Shown: positions 27,399 through 35,422, counted from the stretch's first letter. The stretch is 64,000 bases of DNA from Pantoea cypripedii (GCF_011395035.1 NZ_CP024768.1:1871732-1935731); one strand, 5' to 3'. Made by a program: numbers and translations. Notes: generated by a model from the letters alone, not told the origin.

Positions 27399-27707
27399 TT
27401 AATTGAGTAAGTATGAGAACTTAACTGAAGATTTGAGGATCTCTAATGCCGAGTCATTAATTTCTTCTTTTTTATCCCAGGCGCAAATCAGATATGCAAA
27501 GTCACCTTTTTTGCCATATAGAGCATAAATGGTGTCTTCCTCAAAAGGTTCTGAGCTTTGGACTTGAAATTTAAACTCTTCAGAAGTTTTATAGAAATGA
27601 CGAAAGAGACCTTTGTTATCAACAACAGGAAAATTAAAATATTCTCCTGGAGCAACTCGTAAACTAACTGACTCGCACTCAATTATATCATTCGCTGAAT
27701 TTGTCAT
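27399..27707 (-). CDS. First gene of leftward early operon, unknown function
   Basis: The 102-residue acidic protein is read from MTNSANDII after GGAG with eight-base spacing. A longer 134-residue reading would put the proposed CI operators inside the gene, which argues against it. Beta-rich stretches include VSLRVAPGEYFNFPVVDNKG and YALYGKKGDFAYLICAWDKK. In lambda this place holds N, but no arginine-rich motif is seen, so it is not an N-type antiterminator. Confidence 0.55.
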   Translation of the reverse strand: MTNSANDIIECESVSLRVAPGEYFNFPVVDNKGLFRHFYKTSEEFKFQVQSSEPFEEDTIYALYGKKGDFAYLICAWDKKEEINDSALEILKSSVKFSYLLN

Positions 27708-27744
27708 CTCATTGGCTCCGTTGTTTGCCGATGAGCCAAGACTA

Positions 27745-27780
27745 CACACTACGTTGTATTGTGTAAACAACAAACGTTGT
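27745..27780. promoter_or_regulatory. Left operator region (OL-like)
   Basis: ACAACAAACGTTGT at the right end and the related ACACACTACGTTGT at the left end lie in front of the first leftward early gene. The first differs by one base from a site between cI and cro. This fits repressor control of a leftward early promoter. Confidence 0.6.
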
Positions 27781-27854
27781 ATTTTTTGTGTAATTTCGTT
27801 CAACTAATTGATATTTAACAATTTAAATTTGTAGTATTTTGTTGTTTTAATAAA

Positions 27855-27878
27855 AAACCCGGCACGATGGCCGGGTTT
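27855..27878 (-). terminator. Terminator downstream of cI
   Basis: AAACCCGGC/GCCGGGTTT stem with a five- to six-base loop, followed on the minus strand by T-rich sequence, 18 bases after the repressor stop codon. Confidence 0.85.
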
Positions 27879-27896
27879 CAAGTAACTTTCGGGATA

Positions 27897-28529
27897 TCAT
27901 CTTTTTCTGCGATAAATCCTGTGTTCAACCATAGTGCCTAAAATCTTCAAGGGGATTTCTGTTGATTTCAAGCATGGGTAATCGCTGTTAAGTGGTATTA
28001 GTTCAAATGAATCAACCCCATACATACCAATGCCTATAGGGCGATATTTTTTGAAAGTTGCTTCATGATCTCCATTTGAGGCAACTACGAACTCGCCAGG
28101 TGCTGGCTCGATCTCCGGGTCAATAACAACAATGTCTCCAGCTTTGAAATCAGGCTCCATTGAGTCGCCCTCAATTCTCAAGGCAAATGTGTATTCTGAC
28201 CAGTCCATATCGGTCATAACGTATTCGAAGCTACCATCAAAAGCCTCTATAGGGCTTTGATGAGATAATGCGCCTGCCTGTACATAACTTATCAACGGAA
28301 TCTTCCTTGTGCTCACCTGCTCCAGAGTTTGAAATGCACTTCCATCCTGAAGCCAGGCAACATCGGTTTGCAGCGCCTTGGCAAGCTCAAGGATGTAACG
28401 CGGTCGTTTTGTTCTGCCACTTTCAATGGAAACAATACCTTGCTGGGTAGTTCCTGCCAGCTCTGCAAGTTCAGTTTGTGTCAGACCCAATTCCAAACGC
28501 CTGCTTTTCACTCGATCAGACAATTTCAT
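27897..28529 (-). CDS. cI: CI-type repressor with S24 autoprotease domain
   Basis: The 210-residue repressor starts at MKLSDRVKSRR. Its N-terminal helix-turn-helix is at residues 5-58 (LGLTQTELAELAGTTQQGIV), followed by an S24 peptidase domain. The cleavage site is Ala85-Gly86 (SYVQAGALSH), the nucleophile Ser123 (RIEGDSMEPDF) and the general base Lys160 or Lys161. Activated RecA should trigger self-cleavage and hence prophage induction. It is divergent from cro with operator-like repeats between. A proposed in-frame upstream start adds 14 residues and is not favoured. Confidence 0.93.
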   Translation of the reverse strand: MKLSDRVKSRRLELGLTQTELAELAGTTQQGIVSIESGRTKRPRYILELAKALQTDVAWLQDGSAFQTLEQVSTRKIPLISYVQAGALSHQSPIEAFDGSFEYVMTDMDWSEYTFALRIEGDSMEPDFKAGDIVVIDPEIEPAPGEFVVASNGDHEATFKKYRPIGIGMYGVDSFELIPLNSDYPCLKSTEIPLKILGTMVEHRIYRRKR

Positions 28530-28564
28530 TTTAAGACCCCGAATATCAAGATTGACGCAATCAT

Positions 28565-28623
28565 ACAACAAACATTGTAATTGACAAACAACAAATGGAG
28601 TATTTTAATACTACAAATGTTGT
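28565..28623. promoter_or_regulatory. Right operator region between cI and cro
   Basis: Three related sites occur: ACAACAAACATTGT (28565-28578), ACAACAAATGG (28588-28598) and ACAAATGTTGT (28613-28623). Three spaced sites between divergent repressor genes mirror lambda OR1-OR3. The shared consensus with the left operator supports one repressor acting on both. Confidence 0.65.
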
Positions 28624-28638
28624 TAATATGGGGGTTGA

Positions 28639-28872
28639 ATGACAATTTCATCACGACTGAAAGAGCGCAGGCTTGCGCTTGGTCTTACACAGCATCAGTT
28701 GGCCCAACTGGCTGGAGTAAGACAGCAAACTATCCACCGCATCGAATCGGGTACATCAGTGAGACCCAGGAACTTACTTGAGATTGCTGATGCCCTGAAT
28801 TGCACTCCGAAATGGCTTCTTATGGGAGATGCTACGCCAAACTCCTCCGGACAGAATAATGCAGCCCAGTAA
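28639..28872 (+). CDS. cro: Cro-type repressor
   Basis: The 77-residue protein is essentially one helix-turn-helix domain (LKERRLALGLTQHQLAQLAG, then VRQQTIHRIESGTSVRPRN). Divergence from cI across operator repeats identifies it as the Cro equivalent, promoting lytic growth. It is the first rightward gene before the replication module. Confidence 0.88.
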   Translation: MTISSRLKERRLALGLTQHQLAQLAGVRQQTIHRIESGTSVRPRNLLEIADALNCTPKWLLMGDATPNSSGQNNAAQ

Positions 28873-28905
28873 CCAGATTCAGTATTCATCTTTGAGGGTG
28901 TCAGC

Positions 28906-29805
28906 ATGAGTCAGCTCCTGCATTTGTTGGATAGACCGGTAGCTTTTCAACGCTCATTCGTTCGGCTTGGTGCTGGCGTTACAGGGGCTTTGCTGCTGTC
29001 TCAGCTCGTTTACTGGCAGAATCGCATGGATGGTCAGTGGTTCTATAAAACGCAGTCTGACCTTGAGGAAGAAACCGGACTTAGTCGATATGAGCAGGAA
29101 GGCGCTCGTAAAAAACTGGTTTCTATTGGTGTTCTTGAAGAAAAGAAAAAAGGCATCCCGGCCAAACTTTACTTCCGTGTGAATGAGGTAAATTTGGCTG
29201 CGCACCTGTTGCCTGAAAACACGCAAACAGGTATGGGGAAAACCAGCGAGCAAGGATGCGGAAATTCCGCATACAGTGATGCGGAAAACCAGCAGACAGG
29301 TATGCGGGTTTTCCCCGAGCCGGCATGTGGAAATTCCGCATCCATTCATACAGTAGATCACACAGAGACTACACATAAGACTACTACAGAGAATAAATCT
29401 ATTGGCACATCGGCTAAAGCCGCTGAGCCGTCACGCAATGCCAAACAGGATTATTCACCTGAATTTGAAACTGCCTGGCAGGCATATCCAAAACGCGCTG
29501 GTGGAAATCCAAAGCAAACAGCCTGGAAGCACTGGAACGCCCGCATCCGTGAAGGCATCAACCCGGCTGACATGCTGGCAGGTGTTCAGCGCTATGCGGC
29601 CTACATTTCCGCCACCGGCAAAACTGGCACCGAATACGTGAAACAGGCCGCTACGTTCTTCGGCCCGGATCAGCACTTCGCTGAAAGATGGACAGCACCA
29701 ACGAGTCAGCAGCGCAGCACGCCAGCGCAGAGCCGGCACAGCGGTTTCTCAGAACGCGATTACGGCACCACCACAACACCCGCCTGGGCTAAGAGGTCAC
29801 AATGA
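28906..29805 (+). CDS. Phage replication initiator (O-like)
   Basis: The 299-residue protein has an N-terminal winged-helix region (ALLLSQLVYWQNRMDGQWFY, then SDLEEETGLSRYEQEGARKK), a Cys/Asn-rich linker with an internal imperfect duplication (NTQTGMGKTSEQGCGNSAY against NQQTGMRVFPEPACGNSAS) and a C-terminal domain containing FETAWQAYPKRAGGNPKQTA. The linker is encoded by iteron-like DNA, as the lambda origin lies inside O. It overlaps the helicase-loader gene by four bases. It should bind the origin and recruit loader and helicase. Confidence 0.8.
   Translation: MSQLLHLLDRPVAFQRSFVRLGAGVTGALLLSQLVYWQNRMDGQWFYKTQSDLEEETGLSRYEQEGARKKLVSIGVLEEKKKGIPAKLYFRVNEVNLAAHLLPENTQTGMGKTSEQGCGNSAYSDAENQQTGMRVFPEPACGNSASIHTVDHTETTHKTTTENKSIGTSAKAAEPSRNAKQDYSPEFETAWQAYPKRAGGNPKQTAWKHWNARIREGINPADMLAGVQRYAAYISATGKTGTEYVKQAATFFGPDQHFAERWTAPTSQQRSTPAQSRHSGFSERDYGTTTTPAWAKRSQ
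29231..29341. other. Candidate phage replication origin (iterons inside the O-like gene)
   Basis: Five related elements occur in 111 bases: GTATGGGGAAAACC, ATGCGGAAATTCCGCAT, ATGCGGAAAACC, the inverted TATGCGGGTTTTCCCC and ATGTGGAAATTCCGCAT. Two are perfect or near-perfect palindromes. Placement in the middle of the initiator gene parallels lambda ori. Confidence 0.6.
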
Positions 29806-30683
29806 GCCATATCACTAACGGTCGCAGCAGCCAGATTCTGGCGCTCAGAACTGACATTAATACCTTGCAGGACGAACTGGGATTCGCAAAAGGCACCGTT
29901 CCTGCTATGGACCGTTGCTTTGACAAGCGCGAATCCCTGACCGGAACCTGTCAGAAACATGGTGAATTTGAACAGCTGCGCATCTGGACTGAATACGGCG
30001 GACGCGTTGCAGAAAAATTCTCTCGCTGCCCACATTGCATCGCCGCGGAACTGGATGCTGCTAAAACCAGTCTTCGCGAACTGCAGGTGAATGGTCTGAT
30101 GGAAAAAGCCAACATTCCGGACCGCTTTGCCGGCTGCAGCTTCGATAACTACGAAGCCGTAAACAAGTCGGCCTGCCATAACCTGGGCATTCTTCGTGAT
30201 TATGCTGACGCCTGGCAACAGATGTTCAAAGCAGGCACCAGTCTGATCCTGAGCGGCAAGCCTGGCACCGGCAAAAACCATCTGGCGGTGGCACTGGCAA
30301 AAAGTGTTATCGAGCAGCATCAGGCATCCGTGCTGCTGACCTCAGTGATGCGCATCATCCGCGCCGTTCGCCGCACATGGGAAAAGGGCAGTGAGTACAG
30401 CGAAGAGGATGTGATTGAGCTTTACACCGGAATGGACCTACTGATTATCGATGAGGTAGGGATCCAGTACGGTTCTGAGTCGGAAATGATCATCCTGTTC
30501 GACATCATGAATACACGCTATGAGCGGATGCTGCCAACGGTGCTTATCAGCAATCTGGCACCAGGTGAAATCTCACAGGTCATTGGTGACCGTCTTACCG
30601 ATCGCATGGTGGAAGGTGGCGGTGCAACGCTGGTTTTTGACTGGAACAGCTATCGCAGCACCAAAGGAGCGCAGGCTGTATGA
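29802..30683 (+). CDS. DnaC-like helicase loader ATPase
   Basis: The 293-residue protein has a Cys-rich N-terminal zone (CPHCIAAELDAAKTSL) and an AAA+ domain. Its Walker A is SGKPGTGKNHLAVALA, the same GTGKN variant as E. coli DnaC. Walker B is DLLIIDEVGIQYG, and the C-terminal region GDRLTDRMVEGGGATLVFDW includes the sensor region typical of DnaC. It should load the phage helicase at the origin. It overlaps its neighbours by four bases each side. Confidence 0.9.
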   Translation: MSHITNGRSSQILALRTDINTLQDELGFAKGTVPAMDRCFDKRESLTGTCQKHGEFEQLRIWTEYGGRVAEKFSRCPHCIAAELDAAKTSLRELQVNGLMEKANIPDRFAGCSFDNYEAVNKSACHNLGILRDYADAWQQMFKAGTSLILSGKPGTGKNHLAVALAKSVIEQHQASVLLTSVMRIIRAVRRTWEKGSEYSEEDVIELYTGMDLLIIDEVGIQYGSESEMIILFDIMNTRYERMLPTVLISNLAPGEISQVIGDRLTDRMVEGGGATLVFDWNSYRSTKGAQAV

Positions 30684-32053
30684 GTAATGCTCTCTGGCGA
30701 GACCAGGATATCGAAGCGGCAGTGATCGGGGCAATGTTCCTTCGTGGCGCTGATCCGGAAGTTATGGAAGTGATCGCCTCACTGCCAGAATCAGCATTCA
30801 ATTTTTATCAGCACAGGGAGATTTACCGGGCCATTATCAGCCAGGCCAAAGGGAAGGGGGTTATCGATCCGATTCTGATTGGCGAGGAGTTACCGCAACA
30901 CCAGGAGCTGATAACGCAGACTGCCCGCACAGCCTGGGCGAAGTCATCACTTAAATCATATTCCCGGCAGCTGCTGCGCAATGCTGTCCTGCGTGATGCA
31001 CAGGCAGCGCTGGGAAACGCTATCAGCCGTCTTGAGGCGGCCCCAAACAGCGAAATTGGCATGGCAGTGCTCGAAGAGGTTAAAACCGCTGTAAGCGCCA
31101 TACAGACAGAATCCGGGACTATCAGGCCGGTAGCCATTGATGAACTTCTCCCGGCAATCATCAACCGGATTGATGAACGTATGGATGCCGATAGCGCTGG
31201 CCGTTCGGTAATGACCGGCATTGAGGAACTGGATGCTGTGACAGGCGGATTCGATCAGACTGACCTGATTCTCCTGGCTGCGCGGCCCTCGATGGGGAAA
31301 ACCGAGCTGATACTGGACATCACCGAAAATTTGACCGCCAGCGGTGCTGGAGTACTTTTTTTCAGTATGGAGATGAGCGACATCCAGATTGCAGAGCGCC
31401 ATGTGGCCGCAGCTGGTGGCCTGTCTGCCTCCCGCCTTAAATCACCCGATAAACTGGAAGATGAGGATTGGGCGCGCATTTCCAACGGCATCGGGCGTAT
31501 GACCGGCCGCAAAATATGGATTGTTGATGCGAATGACCTGACTGTTTCACAGATTCAGCAGATCACAAACCAGCATATCCAGCAGCATCCGGAAACTGCG
31601 CTGGTGGCCATCGATTATCTTCGTCTGATTAAGCTGCAAAGCGCCAGCCGTCACGATCTGGCCGTGGGCGACGTATCCAAAGGGCTTAAATCACTGGCCA
31701 AAGCCAATCGCCGCCCTGTGGTTGCTCTTAGCCAGTTGTCTCGCAGCGTTGAAAGCAGGATGAATAAGCGCCCGGTTAATGCCGACCTGAAAGACTCAGG
31801 AGAGATTGAGGCAGATGCTGACATCATCATGATGCTTTACCGCGATGAGGTTTATAACCCCGAATCACCCGCAGCTGGTATTGCTGAGATCAACATTACG
31901 AAAAACCGTAATGGCCCGCTGGGAACAGTATTTCGCCGTTTCTTTAACGGACATTTCCATTATATCGATCAGGCAGAAGCCAAACGTTTAAGCACTGAAA
32001 GAGAAGAACCGGGTGCAGGGCACAAACGTTATTTTAAAAGAGGCGCGGCATGA
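30680..32053 (+). CDS. DnaB-like replicative helicase
   Basis: The 457-residue protein has the DnaB N-terminal domain (DIEAAVIGAMFLRGADPEVM) and a RecA-like motor with Walker A LILLAARPSMGKTELI, the switch region VLFFSMEMSDIQIAERHVAA, Walker B ALVAIDYLRLI and the C-terminal GEIEADADIIMMLYRDE. It supplies the phage's own hexameric helicase, so replication needs less of the host DnaB. It belongs to the O-like/loader/helicase operon. Confidence 0.93.
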   Translation: MSNALWRDQDIEAAVIGAMFLRGADPEVMEVIASLPESAFNFYQHREIYRAIISQAKGKGVIDPILIGEELPQHQELITQTARTAWAKSSLKSYSRQLLRNAVLRDAQAALGNAISRLEAAPNSEIGMAVLEEVKTAVSAIQTESGTIRPVAIDELLPAIINRIDERMDADSAGRSVMTGIEELDAVTGGFDQTDLILLAARPSMGKTELILDITENLTASGAGVLFFSMEMSDIQIAERHVAAAGGLSASRLKSPDKLEDEDWARISNGIGRMTGRKIWIVDANDLTVSQIQQITNQHIQQHPETALVAIDYLRLIKLQSASRHDLAVGDVSKGLKSLAKANRRPVVALSQLSRSVESRMNKRPVNADLKDSGEIEADADIIMMLYRDEVYNPESPAAGIAEINITKNRNGPLGTVFRRFFNGHFHYIDQAEAKRLSTEREEPGAGHKRYFKRGAA

Positions 32054-32832
32054 AACTTGAATCAGCACTGAAATACTTCAATCCGAAAAGCCCGAACTAC
32101 ACAGCAACGACACCGGCCACTGGTAGCGACTCTCTCACAGGGACAGACCTGATGGGTGCTGTTGGCTTCTGCCAGTCAAAATCTCCTTTTGGTATTTCGG
32201 CTGTGATGGCGAAAACCGGTAACAGCGACCAGGACACGATCCGCACTGTTGAACAGCTGATGCAGTATGCAAACCGCACTGCGCCAAAACTCATCAGGAA
32301 AGCCGCTGGTGCAAAGCTGGGGCGCTGTCTGGTGGTGCTTTCAAAGCTGGCGTTTGATGAGTACGCACGTTCGGCGGCCACCACTACGGAATGCCATCAC
32401 TGTAACGGCACAGGGTTTAACATCGTCACACGCGAAGTCATGAAATATGCCGGGCACATCGACAGCCTGACCGGTGAACAGGTCATTCCCCCGCGATATG
32501 AAACAGAGTCGGTAAAAGAGCTGTGCACGCACTGTGATGGTAAAGGGCAGATTTCTGCCCGTTGCCGCTGCAAGGGGACCGGGCGCATGCGTGATATGGA
32601 ATTATCAGCACGCCGTGGTGTTCCGGTCGATAAAGAGTGTGAACGTTGTTCTGGCCGGGGATTTAAACGTTCACCATCAAGTGCGGCACACCGTGCAATT
32701 ACTGCGCTTGTTCCAGACCTGACTCAATCATCATGGTCACGCAACTGGAAACCATTTTTCGAAAAGCTGGTAGCTAAATGTGAGATTGAGGAAAGCCACG
32801 CAGACGCAATATTCAGGCAGGCCACGAAATAA
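32050..32832 (+). CDS. Q-type late antiterminator with zinc-finger motifs
   Basis: The 260-residue protein has three DnaJ-like CxxCxGxG elements: CHHCNGTGF, CTHCDGKGQ and CERCSGRGF, with an extra CRCKGTGR. This is the pattern of the phage 82/21-type Q antiterminators. It should bind the late promoter DNA, join RNA polymerase and let it read past the terminator just downstream into lysis and structural genes. The late promoter begins immediately after its stop codon, as expected. Confidence 0.88.
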   Translation: MKLESALKYFNPKSPNYTATTPATGSDSLTGTDLMGAVGFCQSKSPFGISAVMAKTGNSDQDTIRTVEQLMQYANRTAPKLIRKAAGAKLGRCLVVLSKLAFDEYARSAATTTECHHCNGTGFNIVTREVMKYAGHIDSLTGEQVIPPRYETESVKELCTHCDGKGQISARCRCKGTGRMRDMELSARRGVPVDKECERCSGRGFKRSPSSAAHRAITALVPDLTQSSWSRNWKPFFEKLVAKCEIEESHADAIFRQATK

Positions 32833-32833
32833 T

Positions 32834-32862
32834 TTGGATATTGCATAAAACTGGCGTATATT
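32834..32862 (+). promoter_or_regulatory. Late promoter pR'-like
   Basis: TTGGAT and TATATT are separated by 17 bases and begin one base after the Q stop. A terminator follows 50 bases downstream, the arrangement required for Q-dependent antitermination. Confidence 0.7.
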
Positions 32863-32911
32863 CTCTAAATAGTGGGAGATTTATACGCATACGCCACTAA
32901 TCACATTTAAG

Positions 32912-32936
32912 ACCTCGCCAACTGGCGGGGTTTTTT
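32912..32936 (+). terminator. Q-dependent early terminator (tR'-like)
   Basis: CCTCGCC and TGGCGGGG pair around a short loop and are followed by six T. It would cut short late transcripts unless Q acts. Confidence 0.8.
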
Positions 32937-32956
32937 CTTATAGGGCCCTTGGCAAA

Positions 32957-33187
32957 ATGATTAAGTTTAATGCTTCGGAAGACCTGCCTTCTGCAGACAC
33001 TATGAGCAATAGATTTCTGTTATACAGCCAATGCTCAGGGTACGAGTTGGCCATAGGGTCATTTGATGAGCATGGAAACTTTTCACATTTCCTGTGCTCA
33101 TCCGGTGGAGAGATAGTTTCGGTACTAATGGAAGACGTTCAGGGATGGTTCAGGCTTGACGTGGCTCCCGTTCTGGGAGTGAATTAA
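32957..33187 (+). CDS. Small late-region protein, possibly DUF551-like
   Basis: The 76-residue protein alternates short hydrophobic and polar stretches (RFLLYSQCSGYELAIGSFDE) and ends WFRLDVAPVLGVN, which vaguely recalls DUF551 phage proteins. The ribosome site is weak. Its 3' end overlaps an opposite-strand gene by 38 bases. It may be real but support is modest. Confidence 0.4.
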   Translation: MIKFNASEDLPSADTMSNRFLLYSQCSGYELAIGSFDEHGNFSHFLCSSGGEIVSVLMEDVQGWFRLDVAPVLGVN

Positions 33188-34115
33188 GAAACTCTCGAAA
33201 CAGATCTTTATCTTTTTGACTGACGGAGCGTTGCACGTTCAATTTTGTGTAGAGTGGTTTTAAATTTTCCTGGGTAAGAAATATTTTGGCTTTTGCCAGC
33301 CGGTCATTAATGAAACTGAGGCGTTCATCAAAACGAGAAACCCTGACACCTAAACGGGTCAATTTTCGTTGTGGCATTTCATCAGGACTGCATGCTTGCA
33401 GTTCTTCAAGAACCAGCTTGATATCGCGCTCGAACAGAATCGAAATGTCATAGTCGTCAAGCAGGCAGTCGGCGTGTAATACATTACCTATTATTACTTC
33501 TTCATATTGTGGCTTTTTTGGCTTAAGCTCATCGCCATAATCTGAAGGTCCTTTCTGCGACATAACTTCTGCCAGCTCTGCATCAGATTCTGATTTACGC
33601 CTTGAAATTTTCACTTTTCCATCATTCGAACCAGCCATGCGTTTTAATTCTGTATATGCTGCACGACCAATTACTTCAGGTCTGCGGGCATCTAATATTT
33701 GATTTGCGACATCATGCATAGAAGGTTTTCCAGCTTCGAGCTTGGCCTTTTTTTGATACAGGGCGAAAATTTGAGATTTTGCCTCTTTTACTGCAATAAG
33801 GAGACGGTGGTAATTGGCTTGATTGGCGAGTTCTGATGCCAGTTGTTCGAATTTCACTCCGAAGGCGGCAAAGCCACAGTCATGACCAATGTTTGTTTCT
33901 ATGCCATCTTCTGTGACAACGAGGACACCCTTGAAATGCCTGGTTCGGCAGTTCTTTTTGCCGCAGGGAATTTTGTTGGCAAGCTCATAATACCCAAAAG
34001 CATCCATGAGCTTTTTGTCCGTTAAGTCCACAACGCTCTGGAATCCATCACGCTTTTCAAGGTCATCCCAAGATTCCAACTTCTCAAAACTGTTTTGATT
34101 CTTGATATAGATCAT
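33150..34115 (-). CDS. Reversed accessory gene (moron) of unknown function
   Basis: The 321-residue protein is encoded against the late operon, the usual mark of a moron expressed from its own promoter in the lysogen. The N-terminal part holds four cysteines and histidines in IPCGKKNCRTRHFKG and NIGHDCGFAAFG, suggesting zinc binding. The rest is basic and helical with a charged linker (ISRRKSESDAELAEVM) and a coiled-coil-like C-terminal half. I do not recognise the family. Lysogenic conversion or phage exclusion are possibilities, unproven. Confidence 0.7.
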   Translation of the reverse strand: MIYIKNQNSFEKLESWDDLEKRDGFQSVVDLTDKKLMDAFGYYELANKIPCGKKNCRTRHFKGVLVVTEDGIETNIGHDCGFAAFGVKFEQLASELANQANYHRLLIAVKEAKSQIFALYQKKAKLEAGKPSMHDVANQILDARRPEVIGRAAYTELKRMAGSNDGKVKISRRKSESDAELAEVMSQKGPSDYGDELKPKKPQYEEVIIGNVLHADCLLDDYDISILFERDIKLVLEELQACSPDEMPQRKLTRLGVRVSRFDERLSFINDRLAKAKIFLTQENLKPLYTKLNVQRSVSQKDKDLFREFLNSLPEREPRQA

Positions 34116-34388
34116 CTTTTATTATGCCGTGTGTTTGCTCAGATTAATCCGAAGCAATAAACATACCCTTACCGTGATAAAAGATCATTTATTTTAATGT
34201 TTCACTACTGCCGACGATCCGGGTAAGAAATACCAATACGCAGCAGAGTGCTACTACTTGATGGCGCACCATCTTTATGAGCAGAGTGAGCTGACTTGCT
34301 TGACATCCAAAAAGAGATTTTGTAAATAAATTATCGCCTGACGTGATCTGTTCATCGGTCCAATCATTCATCCCGCATGTCAGGCCGG

Positions 34389-34417
34389 AAGCCCCGTCTT
34401 AACCGATGGGGCTTTTT
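34389..34417 (+). terminator. Terminator upstream of tRNA gene
   Basis: AGCCCC pairs with GGGGCT across a loop and is followed by TTTTTG. The 270 bases between the reversed gene and this hairpin hold no convincing gene; short frames there lack ribosome sites. Confidence 0.75.
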
Positions 34418-34423
34418 GTTTTC

Positions 34424-34499
34424 GCCGGTTTAGCTCAGTTGGTAGAGCGCCTGACCTGTAATCAGGATGTCGTGGGTTCGAAGCCTGCAACCGGCACCA
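34424..34499 (+). tRNA. tRNA-Thr (anticodon UGU), phage-borne
   Basis: A 76-base cloverleaf: acceptor stem GCCGGTT/AACCGGC, D arm with TTAGCTCAGTTGGTAGAGC, anticodon stem CCTGA/TCAGG around loop CCTGTAA, T arm GTGGGTTCGAAGCCTGC and an encoded CCA end. The anticodon UGU decodes ACA threonine codons. It lies in the late operon and may supply a codon rare in the host. It is not the attachment site, since the att core lies elsewhere. Confidence 0.93.
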
Positions 34500-34577
34500 G
34501 ATTAACCCTGCGGCTGACGAGCCAGGAAATTACCGCCGGTGTGCGTCAGGGTTTTCTCCATTGAGTAAACAAAAATG

Positions 34578-34609
34578 TTGACCGAGTAAGCATTAATGCT
34601 TACTATAAT
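34578..34609 (+). promoter_or_regulatory. hicA promoter and palindromic operator
   Basis: The 20-base perfect palindrome AGTAAGCATTAATGCTTACT overlaps the first base of TATAAT and follows TTGACC. HicB binding here would repress the operon. Confidence 0.75.
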
Positions 34610-34635
34610 CACATGTTCAACAGAATGGAGGAAAG

Positions 34636-34812
34636 GTGAAGCAAAGCGAGTTCAGGCGGTGGCTTGAATCTCAGGGGGTCGAAGTTTCTAACGGTACTAA
34701 CCATCTGAAACTGAGATACAACGGGAAGCGAAGCGTAATGCCAAGACATCCCGGAGCTGAGATAGCTGAACCACTGCGAAAGGCCATACTCAAGCAGTTA
34801 GGCCTGAAATAA
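34636..34812 (+). CDS. hicA: HicA mRNA interferase toxin
   Basis: A 58-codon gene starting at GTG after GGAGG gives a protein with the HicA double-stranded RNA-binding-like fold: FRRWLESQGVEVSNGTNHLK, the catalytic His23 in NHLKLRY, then RSVMPRHPGAEIAEPLRKAI. HicA cleaves mRNA independently of ribosomes. The gene is followed by a GC-rich hairpin and then hicB. In a prophage the pair could aid maintenance or block other phages. Confidence 0.93.
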   Translation: MKQSEFRRWLESQGVEVSNGTNHLKLRYNGKRSVMPRHPGAEIAEPLRKAILKQLGLK

Positions 34813-34816
34813 CAAA

Positions 34817-34834
34817 CCAGCCCTTCGGGGCTGG
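34817..34834 (+). promoter_or_regulatory. Hairpin between hicA and hicB
   Basis: CCAGCCC-TTCG-GGGCTGG forms a stable tetraloop without a T-run. It may tune the hicA/hicB ratio by RNA stability; inference only. Confidence 0.5.
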
Positions 34835-34860
34835 TACTCGCGGAGATTCATCAAAACGAT

Positions 34861-35268
34861 ATGCGATACCCTATAAATCTTGAGCCATGCGACGGCGGAT
34901 TTTTCGTATCGTTCCCGGATATCCCGGAGGCTTTGACGCAGGGTGAAACCCGCGAAGAGGCTTTAGAGATGGGGCTTGATGCGCTGGTGACAGCCTTTGA
35001 GTTTTATTTCGAAGACGGTAATAAAATCCCCGCGCCGGGGGTAGTAACCGGTGATTTCGTGGAAGTACCTGCAAGCGTGGTGGCGAAAGTCATCATGCTT
35101 AATACGTTTGTCGATTCCGGCTTAACCCGCGTTGAGCTGGCTAATCGCATGGGTGTTAAAAAGCAGGAAGTGACCAGAATATTCGATCTTCAACATTCCA
35201 CGAAAATAGACACCATCCAGAAAGCGATTTCAGCGCTCGGTAAGCGATTAGATATCGTCGCTGCTTAA
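34861..35268 (+). CDS. hicB: HicB antitoxin
   Basis: The 135-residue protein has the degenerate RNase-H-like HicB fold (RYPINLEPCDGGFFVSFPD, then ALTQGETREEALEMGLDAL) and a C-terminal helix-turn-helix (LTRVELANRMGVKKQEVTRI). It neutralises HicA and binds the palindrome upstream. It is translated from its own ATG 48 bases after hicA. Confidence 0.92.
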   Translation: MRYPINLEPCDGGFFVSFPDIPEALTQGETREEALEMGLDALVTAFEFYFEDGNKIPAPGVVTGDFVEVPASVVAKVIMLNTFVDSGLTRVELANRMGVKKQEVTRIFDLQHSTKIDTIQKAISALGKRLDIVAA

Positions 35269-35287
35269 TTTTCGCTAGCAACACTTT

Positions 35288-35314
35288 AAAAGGCTCACTT
35301 CGGTGGGCCTTTTC
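35288..35314 (+). terminator. Terminator after hicB
   Basis: GGCTCAC and GTGGGCC pair around TTCG, preceded by A and followed by TTTTCTGTTTT. Late transcription must read through it, presumably with Q. Confidence 0.75.
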
Positions 35315-35422
35315 TGTTTTCGCCCCTGCCAATCATTGCGACCTCACTGGATTTCCCTCAGTGGCAGAGGGCGATTTTTCTTTGTTACTACAGACAGCCA
35401 CCCCAACAAGCGGGAGGTGGAG

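Noticed and set aside
27399..27803. Lambda N-type antiterminator at the first leftward gene
   Set aside because: No arginine-rich RNA-binding motif and no box A/box B sites seen.
29231..29341. Repeats as a CRISPR-like array
   Set aside because: Repeats are short, variable and palindromic, lie within a coding gene and have no uniform spacers; an origin fits better.
34189..34371. 60-residue frame before the tRNA
   Set aside because: No ribosome site and no recognisable features; probably chance.
34424..34499. tRNA-Thr as phage attachment site
   Set aside because: No tRNA fragment is repeated at the prophage ends; the 15-base core in pqqU explains both junctions.
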